From: Spirochaetes bacterium ADurb.Bin215
GTDB taxonomy: Bacteria; Spirochaetota; Spirochaetia; Treponematales; Treponemataceae
Reading direction: 5' to 3'
Assembly: GCA_002070025.1 (NCBI GenBank)
Contig: MWCL01000008.1
Location: forward strand, 1-59,861
DNA length: 59,861 nucleotides
The position numbers and the translations under genes were made by a program. A model generated the notes under the pieces. The model was not told where the DNA came from. It worked only from the letters and a program-made list of their open reading frames with translations, and made no database searches. Below, one piece after another: positions 16,119 to 24,402 of this stretch (the stretch's first letter is position 1; every line of letters starts with the position of its first letter).

Positions 16119-17669
16119 ATGGATGTACAGTCAATCTTAAAAAATCTGCATCCCCTGGAAATCCGCGTTTTGCGCGCGTTCAAACCGGGAGATGAACTGA
16201 CCGCGGAAACGCTGGAACGGGATCTCGAATACAAACCCGGACACGCGAATCAGGCTTTTTCCTGGCTTGGCGGAAAAGAACTCGTTGCCGAAACCCGGCG
16301 GGAAGCCCGTACTTTTTTTGAACTCACCGACCTTGGCCGGCAAACCGCAGACAAGGGTACCCCCGAAGAACGAATCGCAGCCCTTCTCAGGGACAAGGGA
16401 GCGCACACCCTGCCGGAAATAACCGCCGCGCTTGGCCTCGAACAGCGCGATGTCGGTTCCGCCTTCGGAAAACTGTCCAAATCGGGCGCGATCGCCATGG
16501 ATGCGGACAAAAAAGCGTCTTTTGTTAAAGAAACTCCCGAAATTACCGCGACCGCGGCGCTATTGAAAAAAGCTGCCGCGGCTGAAAACGGAATACTCAC
16601 GGAAGAAACCCTTTCCGCGGACGAATCCGCCATCATGAAGGGCCTCGCCAAAAAACGCGGCGCCGCCGATGCCCTGTTCCGTATCGTTGAACGCGAAACG
16701 GTGTACTACACCCTCACCGCCGCTTCTGCGGACGTAAAAAATGGCCTCGACGCCGCGGGCATTACCGGCGACGAAATAGGCTCCATAACCCCGGACCTCC
16801 TCAAAAGCGGCAGCTGGAAAACCGGCACCTTCCGCGGATACAACATCGCGGTACCCCCGGCGCGCATTGTGCCCGGCCGGACCAATCCCTATGTCAGCTT
16901 CCTCGAAAGCGTAAAGGACAAGCTGTGCTCGCTCGGCTTTGAGGAATTTGACGGGCCGCTCGTGGAAACCGAGTTCTGGAACTCCGACGCGCTGTTCATG
17001 CCCCAGTTCCACGCGGCCCGCGACATTCACGATGTGTACTATGTAAAAGAACCCACCAAGGCGAAGTCCATTGAGGAGCCCTTCCTCTCAAATGTTGCGG
17101 CCGCCCACGAAACCGGCGGCAACACCGGAAGTCGCGGCTGGAATTATACGTTTGACCGCGAGTTTACCAAACGCCTCATCCTGCGCAGCCAGGGCACGGT
17201 TCTTTCTGCCCACCAGCTTGCCACGGCAAAGGTTCCCGGCAAGTACTTCGGTATCGCCCGCTGTTTCCGGTACGACAAGGTTGACGCCACCCATCTTTCC
17301 GACTTCTATCAAACCGAAGGTATCGTTCTGGGAGACGAAGTCAATCTCAAGACGCTTCTCGGCTTCCTCGAGATGTTCGCGGTGGAAATCGCGGGCGCCA
17401 CGGATGTCAAATACGTTCCCGGCTACTTCCCCTTTACCGAACCGTCCATCGAAGTGCATATCAAGCACCCCGTTCTCGGCTGGTTCGAGCTCGGCGGCTC
17501 CGGCATTTTCCGGCCGGAAGTTACCAAAGCGATGGGTGTGGATGTTCCCGTCCTTGCCTGGGGTATCGGTATTGACCGCATGGCGCTCATGGCGCTCGGC
17601 CTCAATGACCTCCGCGAGCTTTTCAGCTACGACATCGAAGGCGTCCGGCTGAGAAAAGCCAAGTATTGA
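16119..17669 (+). CDS. pheS: Phenylalanine--tRNA ligase alpha subunit, archaeal/eukaryotic type
   Basis: A 516-residue class II synthetase subunit, much longer than the bacterial alpha subunit (about 330-350). The N-terminal 200 residues form winged-helix-like repeats (LEIRVLRAFKPGDELT; IAALLRDKGAHTLPEI), as in archaeal/eukaryotic cytosolic PheRS. Class II motif 2 is at GIARCFRYDK and motif 3 at GIGIDRMALM. It forms an alpha2-beta2 enzyme with the next gene, 24 bp downstream. Spirochaetes are known to carry this type, attributed to old transfer from archaea. Confidence 0.95.
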   Translation: MDVQSILKNLHPLEIRVLRAFKPGDELTAETLERDLEYKPGHANQAFSWLGGKELVAETRREARTFFELTDLGRQTADKGTPEERIAALLRDKGAHTLPEITAALGLEQRDVGSAFGKLSKSGAIAMDADKKASFVKETPEITATAALLKKAAAAENGILTEETLSADESAIMKGLAKKRGAADALFRIVERETVYYTLTAASADVKNGLDAAGITGDEIGSITPDLLKSGSWKTGTFRGYNIAVPPARIVPGRTNPYVSFLESVKDKLCSLGFEEFDGPLVETEFWNSDALFMPQFHAARDIHDVYYVKEPTKAKSIEEPFLSNVAAAHETGGNTGSRGWNYTFDREFTKRLILRSQGTVLSAHQLATAKVPGKYFGIARCFRYDKVDATHLSDFYQTEGIVLGDEVNLKTLLGFLEMFAVEIAGATDVKYVPGYFPFTEPSIEVHIKHPVLGWFELGGSGIFRPEVTKAMGVDVPVLAWGIGIDRMALMALGLNDLRELFSYDIEGVRLRKAKY

Positions 17670-17693
17670 TCAGACTAGTAAGGAGAATCCGAC

Positions 17694-19433
17694 ATGCCCA
17701 AAATAGAAGTAAACGAAAAACTTTTTTTCAACCTCCTTGGCACCACCCTCGACTACGACGAGCTTGAAGCCCGGCTCACCTGCGGCAAGGCGGAGCTGGA
17801 CGAAAAGCCGGACGCGACCCTCCCCGAGGCGGAACGCACCATAAAGATCGAACTGAACGACACCAACCGCCCCGACCTCTGGTCCACGGCCGGAATCGCA
17901 CGCCAGCTCCGCCAGCACGCGAAGCTGACCGTACGCGGGGCAAAACCCGTCGATTACCGGAGCTTTTTCTCCACCGCAGAGAAAGCCTGCGACTCGGGAA
18001 ACCGGGTGGTAACCGTAGACCCCGGACTCAAGGACATCCGCCCCTTCATGACGGCCTTTGTTATCTCCGGTAAACCCATAGACGAGCCCATGCTCCTCGA
18101 CATTATCCAGACGCAGGAAAAACTCTGCTGGAACTACGGCCGCAAGCGCCGCTCAATATCCATGGGTATTTACCGCTCGGCGAACATTACCTGGCCGGTA
18201 CACTACACCGCCGTTGATCCGGACACAACCAGCTTTGTTCCCCTCGCCTGTACCGAGCCCATGACCTGCCGCCAGATTCTCACCGATCATCCCAAGGGAA
18301 AGGAATACGGCTGGATTCTCCAGGACATGCCCAAATTCCCCCTGCTCATCGACGATAAAAAAGAAGTGCTCTCCATGGCGCCGATCATCAACAGCGCCAC
18401 GCTCGGTGCCGTTCAGGTAGGAGACGCTGACCTTCTCGTCGAAATGACCGGTACCGACATGCCCACGCTGACCCTGGCCACCAGCATCGTCGCCTGCGAC
18501 TTCGCGGACGCCGGCTATACCATCCTACCGGTACGGGTAGAACACCCCTATGACACCGGATTCGGTAAAACCATCACCACGCCGTATTACTTCCAGGAAC
18601 CGACCAAAGCATCCCTTGCCACAATAAACCGCCTCCTCGGCTCAAATCTGACCGCGGACGAAGCGAAATACGCACTCGAGCGCATGGGCTGCAGCCTTTC
18701 CATCGACGGCGACATCCTGACCGTACGCCCGCCCGAGTACCGGAACGACTTCCTGCATGAAGTAGACGTTATGGAAGATGTCATGATGGGGATGACGGTG
18801 GAATACTTTACCCCCACAAAGCCCCACGACTTCACCATCGGGCGGCTCACCCCGGTAACCCTCTACAGCCGCAAGGTAAAAAACCTCATGGTTGGCATGG
18901 GCTATCAGGAAATGATTTTCAATTATCTGGGATCCGGGAAGGACTATATTGAAAAGATGAACATTGCCGGTACGGATGCGGGGAACGCGGTTATCGAAAT
19001 ATCCAACCCCATGACAGAAAACTTCCAGTTTGTGCGTCCGTCAATCCTTCCGAGCCTCCTCGCCGCCGAAGCGGTATCCGGAAACGCCGTGTACCCGCAC
19101 AAAATTTTCGAAGCAGGCAAGGTTGCGTTCCGCTGCGAGGAAGAAAATACCGGAACCAGAACACGTCAGTATCTCGGATTCCTGACTGCGTCGAACAACG
19201 CGAATTTCAACGACATGGCCAGCGAGGTTTCCACCCTGCTGTACTATCTTGATCACGAGTACACGGTTGTCGAGTCACAGGATCCCCGCTTTATCGCGGG
19301 ACGGCAGGCTTCGGTTCTGAAATCGGGAAAACCGGTTGGCATCTTCGGCGAAATTCACCCGGAAGTATTGGAAAACTGGGACATCGGCATGCCCTGCTCC
19401 GCTGCTGAATTCGACCTTGAACTGCTCATGTGA
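17694..19433 (+). CDS. pheT: Phenylalanine--tRNA ligase beta subunit, archaeal/eukaryotic type
   Basis: A 579-residue beta subunit. Bacterial PheT is about 800 residues with an N-terminal tRNA-binding domain and a C-terminal anticodon-binding domain; both are absent, matching the archaeal/eukaryotic form. The B3/4 editing-like region is in the first half, a B5 domain around LGSNLTADEAKYALERMG, and the catalytic-like core in the last 200 residues. GGAG precedes the ATG. The last 79 bp overlap the convergent PilZ-like gene. Confidence 0.95.
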   Translation: MPKIEVNEKLFFNLLGTTLDYDELEARLTCGKAELDEKPDATLPEAERTIKIELNDTNRPDLWSTAGIARQLRQHAKLTVRGAKPVDYRSFFSTAEKACDSGNRVVTVDPGLKDIRPFMTAFVISGKPIDEPMLLDIIQTQEKLCWNYGRKRRSISMGIYRSANITWPVHYTAVDPDTTSFVPLACTEPMTCRQILTDHPKGKEYGWILQDMPKFPLLIDDKKEVLSMAPIINSATLGAVQVGDADLLVEMTGTDMPTLTLATSIVACDFADAGYTILPVRVEHPYDTGFGKTITTPYYFQEPTKASLATINRLLGSNLTADEAKYALERMGCSLSIDGDILTVRPPEYRNDFLHEVDVMEDVMMGMTVEYFTPTKPHDFTIGRLTPVTLYSRKVKNLMVGMGYQEMIFNYLGSGKDYIEKMNIAGTDAGNAVIEISNPMTENFQFVRPSILPSLLAAEAVSGNAVYPHKIFEAGKVAFRCEEENTGTRTRQYLGFLTASNNANFNDMASEVSTLLYYLDHEYTVVESQDPRFIAGRQASVLKSGKPVGIFGEIHPEVLENWDIGMPCSAAEFDLELLM

Positions 19434-20281
19434 CGAAGCTCTTTACGGGAAGCCTCAAACGCTGTCTTGAGGATTCCCATGATCTTTTCGGTAAGCGATT
19501 GATGAACAATATTGTTCACCTTGATCACATGTTCCGGATCCATCCCTTCCCGGTCATCGCTGGTTCTGAAAACAAAAACATGTATCAAGTCTTCGCCAAG
19601 AACCCGTTTCAAACACAGCACGGCATCAATTTTGATAAGGATACCGCGTAGATTCATTTGAATTTCCCGAATTTTCTCATGCAGGGGAATTTCTGGTGCG
19701 TCTCCGGTAAATATGCAGGAAAAATGAGTAATACTTATATCCCGTAGAGCACAACGAAACCCCTGCCCACGAAATGCAAGGTTCGCCTTGAAAGATTCCC
19801 CGCACATCGCCCGTAAAAACCGTCGCTGTCCGTTTGCCTGATTCGCGCTCAGTACATTTAACAACCGATACAGGTTTTTCGATTTCTGGAATTCCAGGGG
19901 AACACAACCGCAAATAATGCCGATTGTGTACAAATACAGCCATTCGAGTTTCCGTACCTCTTCCTGATTGTTCCGTTTTTGATAGAGAACACCGATCATA
20001 GCCCGCTCGCCATACTGTTCCTGAAGCTTTGCTATGAAGACAGGCCAATCGATACCCTGAACCGGGCGATCAATATTGAAGAAGAGAATTACCTGGGGGA
20101 ACACTGAAAAAAGCGTGTGAATCTTGGTTTCAAGAGAGCAGTAGGGATCGTCATGAATAAAATAAGTCTCGTACCCCTTCAAAAAGAAACTTTTTAAAAA
20201 TTCTTCAGGGATCAGTGACATATCCGGCACAATAAAGAAGGTCTTTACGCCCTGCACCGATTCATGAAAATCATCGCTCAT
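19355..20281 (-). CDS. PilZ-like domain protein with receiver-like N-terminus
   Basis: A 308-residue soluble protein. The N-terminal 120 residues have an alternating beta/alpha pattern reminiscent of a degenerate response-regulator receiver. Around residue 150, RRFLR fits the PilZ RxxxR motif, followed by a beta-rich region with DISITHF, where the PilZ D/NxSxxG motif would be but the Gly is replaced. Binding of cyclic-di-GMP is plausible, not certain. The ATG at 20281 was chosen because GGGAGG lies 7 nt upstream. It overlaps the end of convergent pheT by 79 bp, an unusually long tail-to-tail overlap. Confidence 0.6.
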   Translation of the reverse strand: MSDDFHESVQGVKTFFIVPDMSLIPEEFLKSFFLKGYETYFIHDDPYCSLETKIHTLFSVFPQVILFFNIDRPVQGIDWPVFIAKLQEQYGERAMIGVLYQKRNNQEEVRKLEWLYLYTIGIICGCVPLEFQKSKNLYRLLNVLSANQANGQRRFLRAMCGESFKANLAFRGQGFRCALRDISITHFSCIFTGDAPEIPLHEKIREIQMNLRGILIKIDAVLCLKRVLGEDLIHVFVFRTSDDREGMDPEHVIKVNNIVHQSLTEKIMGILKTAFEASRKELRHMSSSRSNSAAEQGMPMSQFSNTSG

Positions 20282-20338
20282 AGCAGTCCTCCCGGTCAAT
20301 TTTACACTTATAGTATCAGGAAGACTTTTAGTTTCTGG

Positions 20339-20370
20339 TTGAAGTATACCAAGACTCTGGTATAATTCAA
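20339..20370 (+). promoter_or_regulatory. Promoter embedded in a 12-bp inverted-repeat operator
   Basis: TTGAAG (20339-20344), 16-bp spacer, TATAAT (20361-20366). The same bases form an inverted repeat: TTGAAGTATACC (20339-20350), 8-nt gap, GGTATAATTCAA (20359-20370), 11 of 12 positions pairing. A dimeric repressor bound here would cover both promoter boxes. The regulated gene is the esterase at 20423. Confidence 0.65.
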
Positions 20371-20422
20371 GGAGATTTATCCGGTAAAACTTTATTTAAT
20401 CTTTTTTTAAAGGAACAGCATC

Positions 20423-21268
20423 ATGATTTACGAGTCTTTGGACGTTTTTGAGTTTTGTTTAAGCCAAAAAATCACCGCACCGGAGACCGGGGCTGTTCTG
20501 ACAGTTTTTATTCCGGACAATTACAAAGAAATCGATCCTGAAAGGAAACGCCCGGCGGTTATCATCTGTCCCGGAGGATGCTATGAATATACTTCCGTTC
20601 GGGAAGCAGAACCCGTCGCGCTCCGGTTTGTCGCGCTCGGGATGGCGGCGTTTGTCCTGAATTACAGCTGCAGCCCCGCCGTGTACCCCACCGCCCTGCA
20701 GGAGCTGGCGGCGTGCGTTGCGGCAATACGCAAAAAAGCGGGCGAATGGCCCATTGACGCGAAACAAATCGCCGTATGCGGATTCTCGGCGGGAGCGCAC
20801 CTCGCGGCAAGTCTCGGCTGCCTGTGGAACACGCCGGATGCGGCGCAGCCGGATCGAAGCGCCCGCCCGGACGCCCTGATTCTTTCTTATCCCGTTATCA
20901 CTTCAGGGGAATTCCGCCACGACGGATCTTTCCGCGCGCTGCTCGGTTCAGACTATGAGACGCGTCTTTCCGAGTTTTCACTGGAAAACCGGGTTACCGG
21001 TCAAACACCTCCGGCTTTTATCTGGCACACCCATGATGATGATATTGTCCCGATGGAAAACTCCCTCCTTTTCGCGTCCGCCCTGCGAAAAAACGGGGTT
21101 CCCTTCGAGCTTCACGTGTACCAGCCGGGCGGCCACGGACTTTCCACAGCGACGGAGGAAACCCGTGATGCTAAGGGAGAAGCGGTTATGCCCGAATGTG
21201 AAAACTGGATGGAAATGGCGGTAACCTGGTTTGTCAACAACCCGAATGCCGGACCCCGGCGCTGGTAG
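20423..21268 (+). CDS. Alpha/beta hydrolase, acetylxylan-esterase/BD-FAE-like
   Basis: A 281-residue cytoplasmic alpha/beta hydrolase with no signal peptide. The oxyanion motif CPGGCYEYTS is near residue 50, the nucleophile elbow is GFSAG (about residue 118), the acid is in HTHDDDIVP and the His in GGHGLS. The pattern matches the bifunctional feruloyl/acetyl-xylan esterase group that removes acyl groups from plant polysaccharide fragments; the substrate is inferred. AAAGGAA precedes the ATG. The strong inverted repeat over its promoter suggests a specific inducer. Confidence 0.82.
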   Translation: MIYESLDVFEFCLSQKITAPETGAVLTVFIPDNYKEIDPERKRPAVIICPGGCYEYTSVREAEPVALRFVALGMAAFVLNYSCSPAVYPTALQELAACVAAIRKKAGEWPIDAKQIAVCGFSAGAHLAASLGCLWNTPDAAQPDRSARPDALILSYPVITSGEFRHDGSFRALLGSDYETRLSEFSLENRVTGQTPPAFIWHTHDDDIVPMENSLLFASALRKNGVPFELHVYQPGGHGLSTATEETRDAKGEAVMPECENWMEMAVTWFVNNPNAGPRRW

Positions 21269-21281
21269 TGCGGAAAAAGCG

Positions 21282-22274
21282 CTACTGTTCCAGGACGGCT
21301 TCCACGTCCGCACGGTTCGGCATTGCGGGAATGGCGCCGCGCTTTTGAACGCAACACGACGCAGCGGCATTCGCAAACCGGACATCTTCTACCAAATCGT
21401 CAAAGTTCAGATCCCTAAGCGGAGCAGCCCTTCGGGTAATCCGGTACAAAAACGCTCCGGCGAAAGAATCCCCTGCGCCCGTCGTATCAACAACCGGTGC
21501 GGGAAAAGCGGGAACGCTAGCGACACGATTCCCGTATACAACAAGCGATCCCGCCGCGCCCATCGTAACCAGTACAAGCGACGGTCCGTTGCCAGCAAGG
21601 CGGCGCGCCAGCCCGGCAAGGACATCTTCCGGCATATCAACCGCCGCGGACTCATCCATATCCGAAAGAAGCGCAAGTTCCACATCGGAAACTTTGACAA
21701 TATCCGCAAGGGATACCAGCGTTTTCATGGCGGCAAGCCCGGCACGCTTGTCGCTCCACAGCGATGCGCGCCAGTTTGGATCGCAGGAAACAAGGGCTCC
21801 GGCGGCTTTAGCCTCCCGGACAGCCAGAAGGGTGCTTTCCCGCAACGGTTCATGGGTAAACGAAAGAGAACCGGCATGGATAATCCTGCAAGCGCGAATC
21901 AGTGAACGATCGAGCTCATCCGGGGATAACAGACAGTCCGCGCCGGGGTTCCGGTAAAAGGAAAAATCGCGTTCACCGGTATCGGAGAGGGAAACAAAGG
22001 CCAGGGTCGTATGATGATCGGGCGAAACCCGCAGACCGGTTGTGTCGACTCCTGCCGCGGAAAGGGTTTGTTCCAGATAGCGGCCAAAGGAATCATTGCC
22101 AACCTTGCCAACAAAGGCCGCGGATCCGCCCAGACGCGAAACGGCGACCGCAACATTTGCGGGTGCCCCGCCCGGATTTCGTTCGTACAAGGCTTCCCCC
22201 GCCGGAGAGAGCCCTGCGGGCGTAAAATCTATGAGAATTTCTCCAATAGCGAGAACATCAATTTGCCTGGCCAC
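21282..22274 (-). CDS. PfkB-family carbohydrate kinase (fructokinase-like)
   Basis: A 330-residue ribokinase-superfamily kinase. The sugar-binding motif NPGGAPANVAVAVSRLGG is near residue 33, and the C-terminal signature DTTGAGDSFAGAFLY supplies the catalytic Asp and anion hole. The sequence style is that of fructokinases. The start is GTG with AGGAGG 5 nt upstream. It overlaps the end of the Crp/Fnr regulator gene by 17 bp, so the two form an operon. Confidence 0.9.
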   Translation of the reverse strand: MARQIDVLAIGEILIDFTPAGLSPAGEALYERNPGGAPANVAVAVSRLGGSAAFVGKVGNDSFGRYLEQTLSAAGVDTTGLRVSPDHHTTLAFVSLSDTGERDFSFYRNPGADCLLSPDELDRSLIRACRIIHAGSLSFTHEPLRESTLLAVREAKAAGALVSCDPNWRASLWSDKRAGLAAMKTLVSLADIVKVSDVELALLSDMDESAAVDMPEDVLAGLARRLAGNGPSLVLVTMGAAGSLVVYGNRVASVPAFPAPVVDTTGAGDSFAGAFLYRITRRAAPLRDLNFDDLVEDVRFANAAASCCVQKRGAIPAMPNRADVEAVLEQ

Positions 22275-22932
22275 GACCGCCTCCTTCGAGTCCGCCGATA
22301 CTCTTTGTCAGGCCCTTGGGATCTATTACCTTCAGCTTACCCCGCGAGAGTGTAATGTAACCGTTTTTTTCAAAGTACTTGAGCATCCGGCTCACCACTT
22401 CCCGGGCAGTTCCCAGTTCAAAGGCAATTTCCTCGTGTGTCGCATAAACAACCGTACTCGGCTGCTCAAGCAGAAAGCGGCCAATCCGGCGATCCATTCC
22501 GTGAAAGGCAACCTGTTCAACAACCCACATCACGTCCGCCAGACGTTCGTTCATTTTTTCCAGCAGATAGGTTTGCACCGCCGGAGTCCGCTCATGAATT
22601 CCGGAAAACACATCATTGGAAAGGCTTGCGATGGTACAGTCCGTGTCAGCTTTTATCATCGCTTGCATGGGAAGTTTTCCCATCAGGCAGGATATCGAAA
22701 GCGTGCATATATCGTTTTCGAACAAACGATACAGCGTTATTTCCCGGCCCGTTTCGGAAAGAATGTACACCCGGATTACTCCCCGGATAACGGCAAGAAT
22801 TCCCTTGCAGCTCGTCGCATCAAATATGACCGTTCCGGACGGCGCTTCGCTTATTACCAATTTATCCCGGATCAATTCCCGGTCGCGGGGAGCAAGAAGC
22901 TTGTTCAGCGGAAAATCGTAGTTGTCGCTCAT
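22258..22932 (-). CDS. Crp/Fnr-family transcriptional regulator
   Basis: A 224-residue regulator: an N-terminal cyclic-nucleotide-binding-type beta barrel (about 15-120, with the GREITLYRLF motif common in this subgroup), a dimerisation helix (125-150) and a C-terminal winged helix (about 155-215). The recognition helix TAREVVSRML has the E-x-x-S-R pattern of Fnr. There is no N-terminal Cys cluster, so it is not a classical Fe-S Fnr. The start at 22932 lies 6 nt after a GACAAT -10 and has no Shine-Dalgarno. It is upstream of and overlapping the PfkB kinase. It is a candidate regulator for the palindrome before hcp. Confidence 0.88.
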   Translation of the reverse strand: MSDNYDFPLNKLLAPRDRELIRDKLVISEAPSGTVIFDATSCKGILAVIRGVIRVYILSETGREITLYRLFENDICTLSISCLMGKLPMQAMIKADTDCTIASLSNDVFSGIHERTPAVQTYLLEKMNERLADVMWVVEQVAFHGMDRRIGRFLLEQPSTVVYATHEEIAFELGTAREVVSRMLKYFEKNGYITLSRGKLKVIDPKGLTKSIGGLEGGGRGQAN

Positions 22933-22967
22933 AGCACCATTGTCACCGAAAACGGACGGACAGGCAA
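22933..22967 (-). promoter_or_regulatory. Promoter for a leaderless Crp/Fnr regulator transcript
   Basis: Minus strand: TTGCCT (22962-22967), 17-bp spacer, GACAAT (22939-22944), then 6 nt to the ATG at 22932. No Shine-Dalgarno is present, so the mRNA probably begins at the start codon. Confidence 0.55.
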
Positions 22968-22999
22968 GCAAATTGACACACAGAATGGTGAAGAAGTGA

Positions 23000-23005
23000 T
23001 ATAGT
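23000..23005 (+). promoter_or_regulatory. Extended -10 promoter of the DUF898 gene
   Basis: TATAGT (23000-23005) preceded by TGA gives the extended TGn form. A TTGACA at 22973-22978 is 21 bp away, too far for a standard pairing. AGGAG precedes the ATG at 23034. Confidence 0.45.
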
Positions 23006-23033
23006 AAGACAAAACAGAACAGGAGTGTAGTAT

Positions 23034-24038
23034 ATGAAAGAGCCTATAACATGTTCCCTGACCGGGCATCAGTGGTGGAAACCTTTTTTGGGGTTTCTGG
23101 TTCTGTCCGTAGTCATCATGGTTCCCCTGCAAACCGCGTCGAATTCAATGTCCGAAATAACCGATTTGAGAATTCTTCTCAGTTCCTTTTCATTCATGCT
23201 TGTGCTTTCAGTGCTTCTTACCCTGGTACAAGCGGCCTTTACCATTACTCTTTCACGGATAGCCTTACCGTTGATTGCCTTCAGGGGAAAACAGTTTTCA
23301 TTCAATGGCAGTGCCGGAGAATATGTGTCCCTGCATCTTGTCTGCATTCTCCTGTCGCTGATTACCTTCGGTTTCTACCTTCCCTGGTATTACACCCGAA
23401 CCATGCAGTACTACGTGAGCCATATTTCGTACGACGGCGAAGCGGCGAAGTTTGAAGGCAAGCCGGGAAAGCTTATGAAATACTATGTCCTCGGACTGAT
23501 CCTGCCGCTTTTGGTATTGTTTGTCGCGTTCGGGGTGCTCCTTTCAACTGCTATCATGTATCAGACAAACAATTATCCTGAAAATGCCGAGAAGCTCTTT
23601 TTCCTTGTCGGAGTTGTATACATAGTCTTTTTTATTCTTATTATCCCGTTCATGTACAACCTGTACAAATGGTTTGTCAACATCTCATGGAAAAACCTGC
23701 GGTTCTACTGGAAAACGGAATTCTGGGGGTCCTTCTTTTTCCTGGTCGGCCAATTGCTGCTATCCCTTATTACCCTGGGAATTTACCTCCCCGCGGGTAT
23801 TCTGGCGATATACAAGTATTTCATTGACCGTACGGTTATAGACAAGGACGGACAGCCGGCGGGTCGTTTTGAATTTGCCCGTGAGCGGGGCGGCTTCGCC
23901 TTCCTCTGGGGACAGATTCTTCTCTCAATTGTAACGGTCGGAATCTATCTTCCCTGGGCATACGCCAACATCCTCCGGTATGTGCTTTCTCATGTAACGG
24001 TTGATGAAACCCCGGCGGAATTACCCCAAAACTATTAA
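23034..24038 (+). CDS. DUF898 (YjgN-like) membrane protein
   Basis: A 334-residue integral membrane protein with about seven or eight hydrophobic segments and a repeated motif (FGFYLPWYYTR, LGIYLPAGILAIYKYF, VGIYLPWAYANILRY). This internal repetition is typical of the DUF898/YjgN family. Function is unknown. The start is supported by AGGAG. It ends before a bidirectional terminator shared with the convergent PspC gene. Confidence 0.85.
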   Translation: MKEPITCSLTGHQWWKPFLGFLVLSVVIMVPLQTASNSMSEITDLRILLSSFSFMLVLSVLLTLVQAAFTITLSRIALPLIAFRGKQFSFNGSAGEYVSLHLVCILLSLITFGFYLPWYYTRTMQYYVSHISYDGEAAKFEGKPGKLMKYYVLGLILPLLVLFVAFGVLLSTAIMYQTNNYPENAEKLFFLVGVVYIVFFILIIPFMYNLYKWFVNISWKNLRFYWKTEFWGSFFFLVGQLLLSLITLGIYLPAGILAIYKYFIDRTVIDKDGQPAGRFEFARERGGFAFLWGQILLSIVTVGIYLPWAYANILRYVLSHVTVDETPAELPQNY

Positions 24039-24041
24039 GAA

Positions 24042-24073
24042 AAACAGCCGCGGTATTCCACGGCTGTTTTTTT
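24042..24073. terminator. Bidirectional terminator between DUF898 and PspC genes
   Basis: AAACAGCCG (24042-24050) pairs with CGGCTGTTT (24061-24069), with a partly paired CGG/CCA inner stem. A T-run follows on the plus strand and an A-run precedes it, so it can end both convergent transcripts. Confidence 0.85.
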
Positions 24074-24269
24074 ATACCTCAATTTCACTTTTATTCGGCA
24101 GCACGAGCGCCGCCACAAAGTACAACAGGATTCCCGCACCGTAAAACAGGGCAAATACCAGCCAGACAATCCGGACAAGAACCACATCAATATTAAAATA
24201 CTCGGCAAGCCCTCCGCAAACGCCGAAAAGCTTTCTTCCCGCTTCTATCTTGTATAACCGCTTCGCCAT
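24072..24269 (-). CDS. PspC domain protein
   Basis: A 65-residue small membrane protein consisting of one PspC domain: LYKIEAGRKLFGVCGGLAEY followed by one or two hydrophobic segments (IVWLVFALFYGAGILLYFV). Such proteins act at the envelope, sometimes in stress responses. The ATG at 24269 was chosen for its GGGAGG 5 nt upstream and because it begins the domain; a longer frame starts at 24341. It is probably monocistronic. Confidence 0.88.
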   Translation of the reverse strand: MAKRLYKIEAGRKLFGVCGGLAEYFNIDVVLVRIVWLVFALFYGAGILLYFVAALVLPNKSEIEV

Positions 24270-24345
24270 GAATACCTCCCTGCGCGTACAACATGTCCCC
24301 TGTACTGTAGCATGTTCAACGAATACGTCAATATGTTCCAAAAAA

Positions 24346-24374
24346 ACCCCCGAAAAGCACGTTTCCGGGGGTAG
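24346..24374 (-). terminator. Terminator of the lipoprotein gene
   Basis: On the minus strand, ACCCCCG pairs with CGGGGGT across a 13-14 nt loop and is followed by a run of T, about 30 bp beyond the lipoprotein stop. Confidence 0.8.
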
Positions 24375-24402
24375 TACAAATCAGTACTGAACGTGATCTG
24401 CG

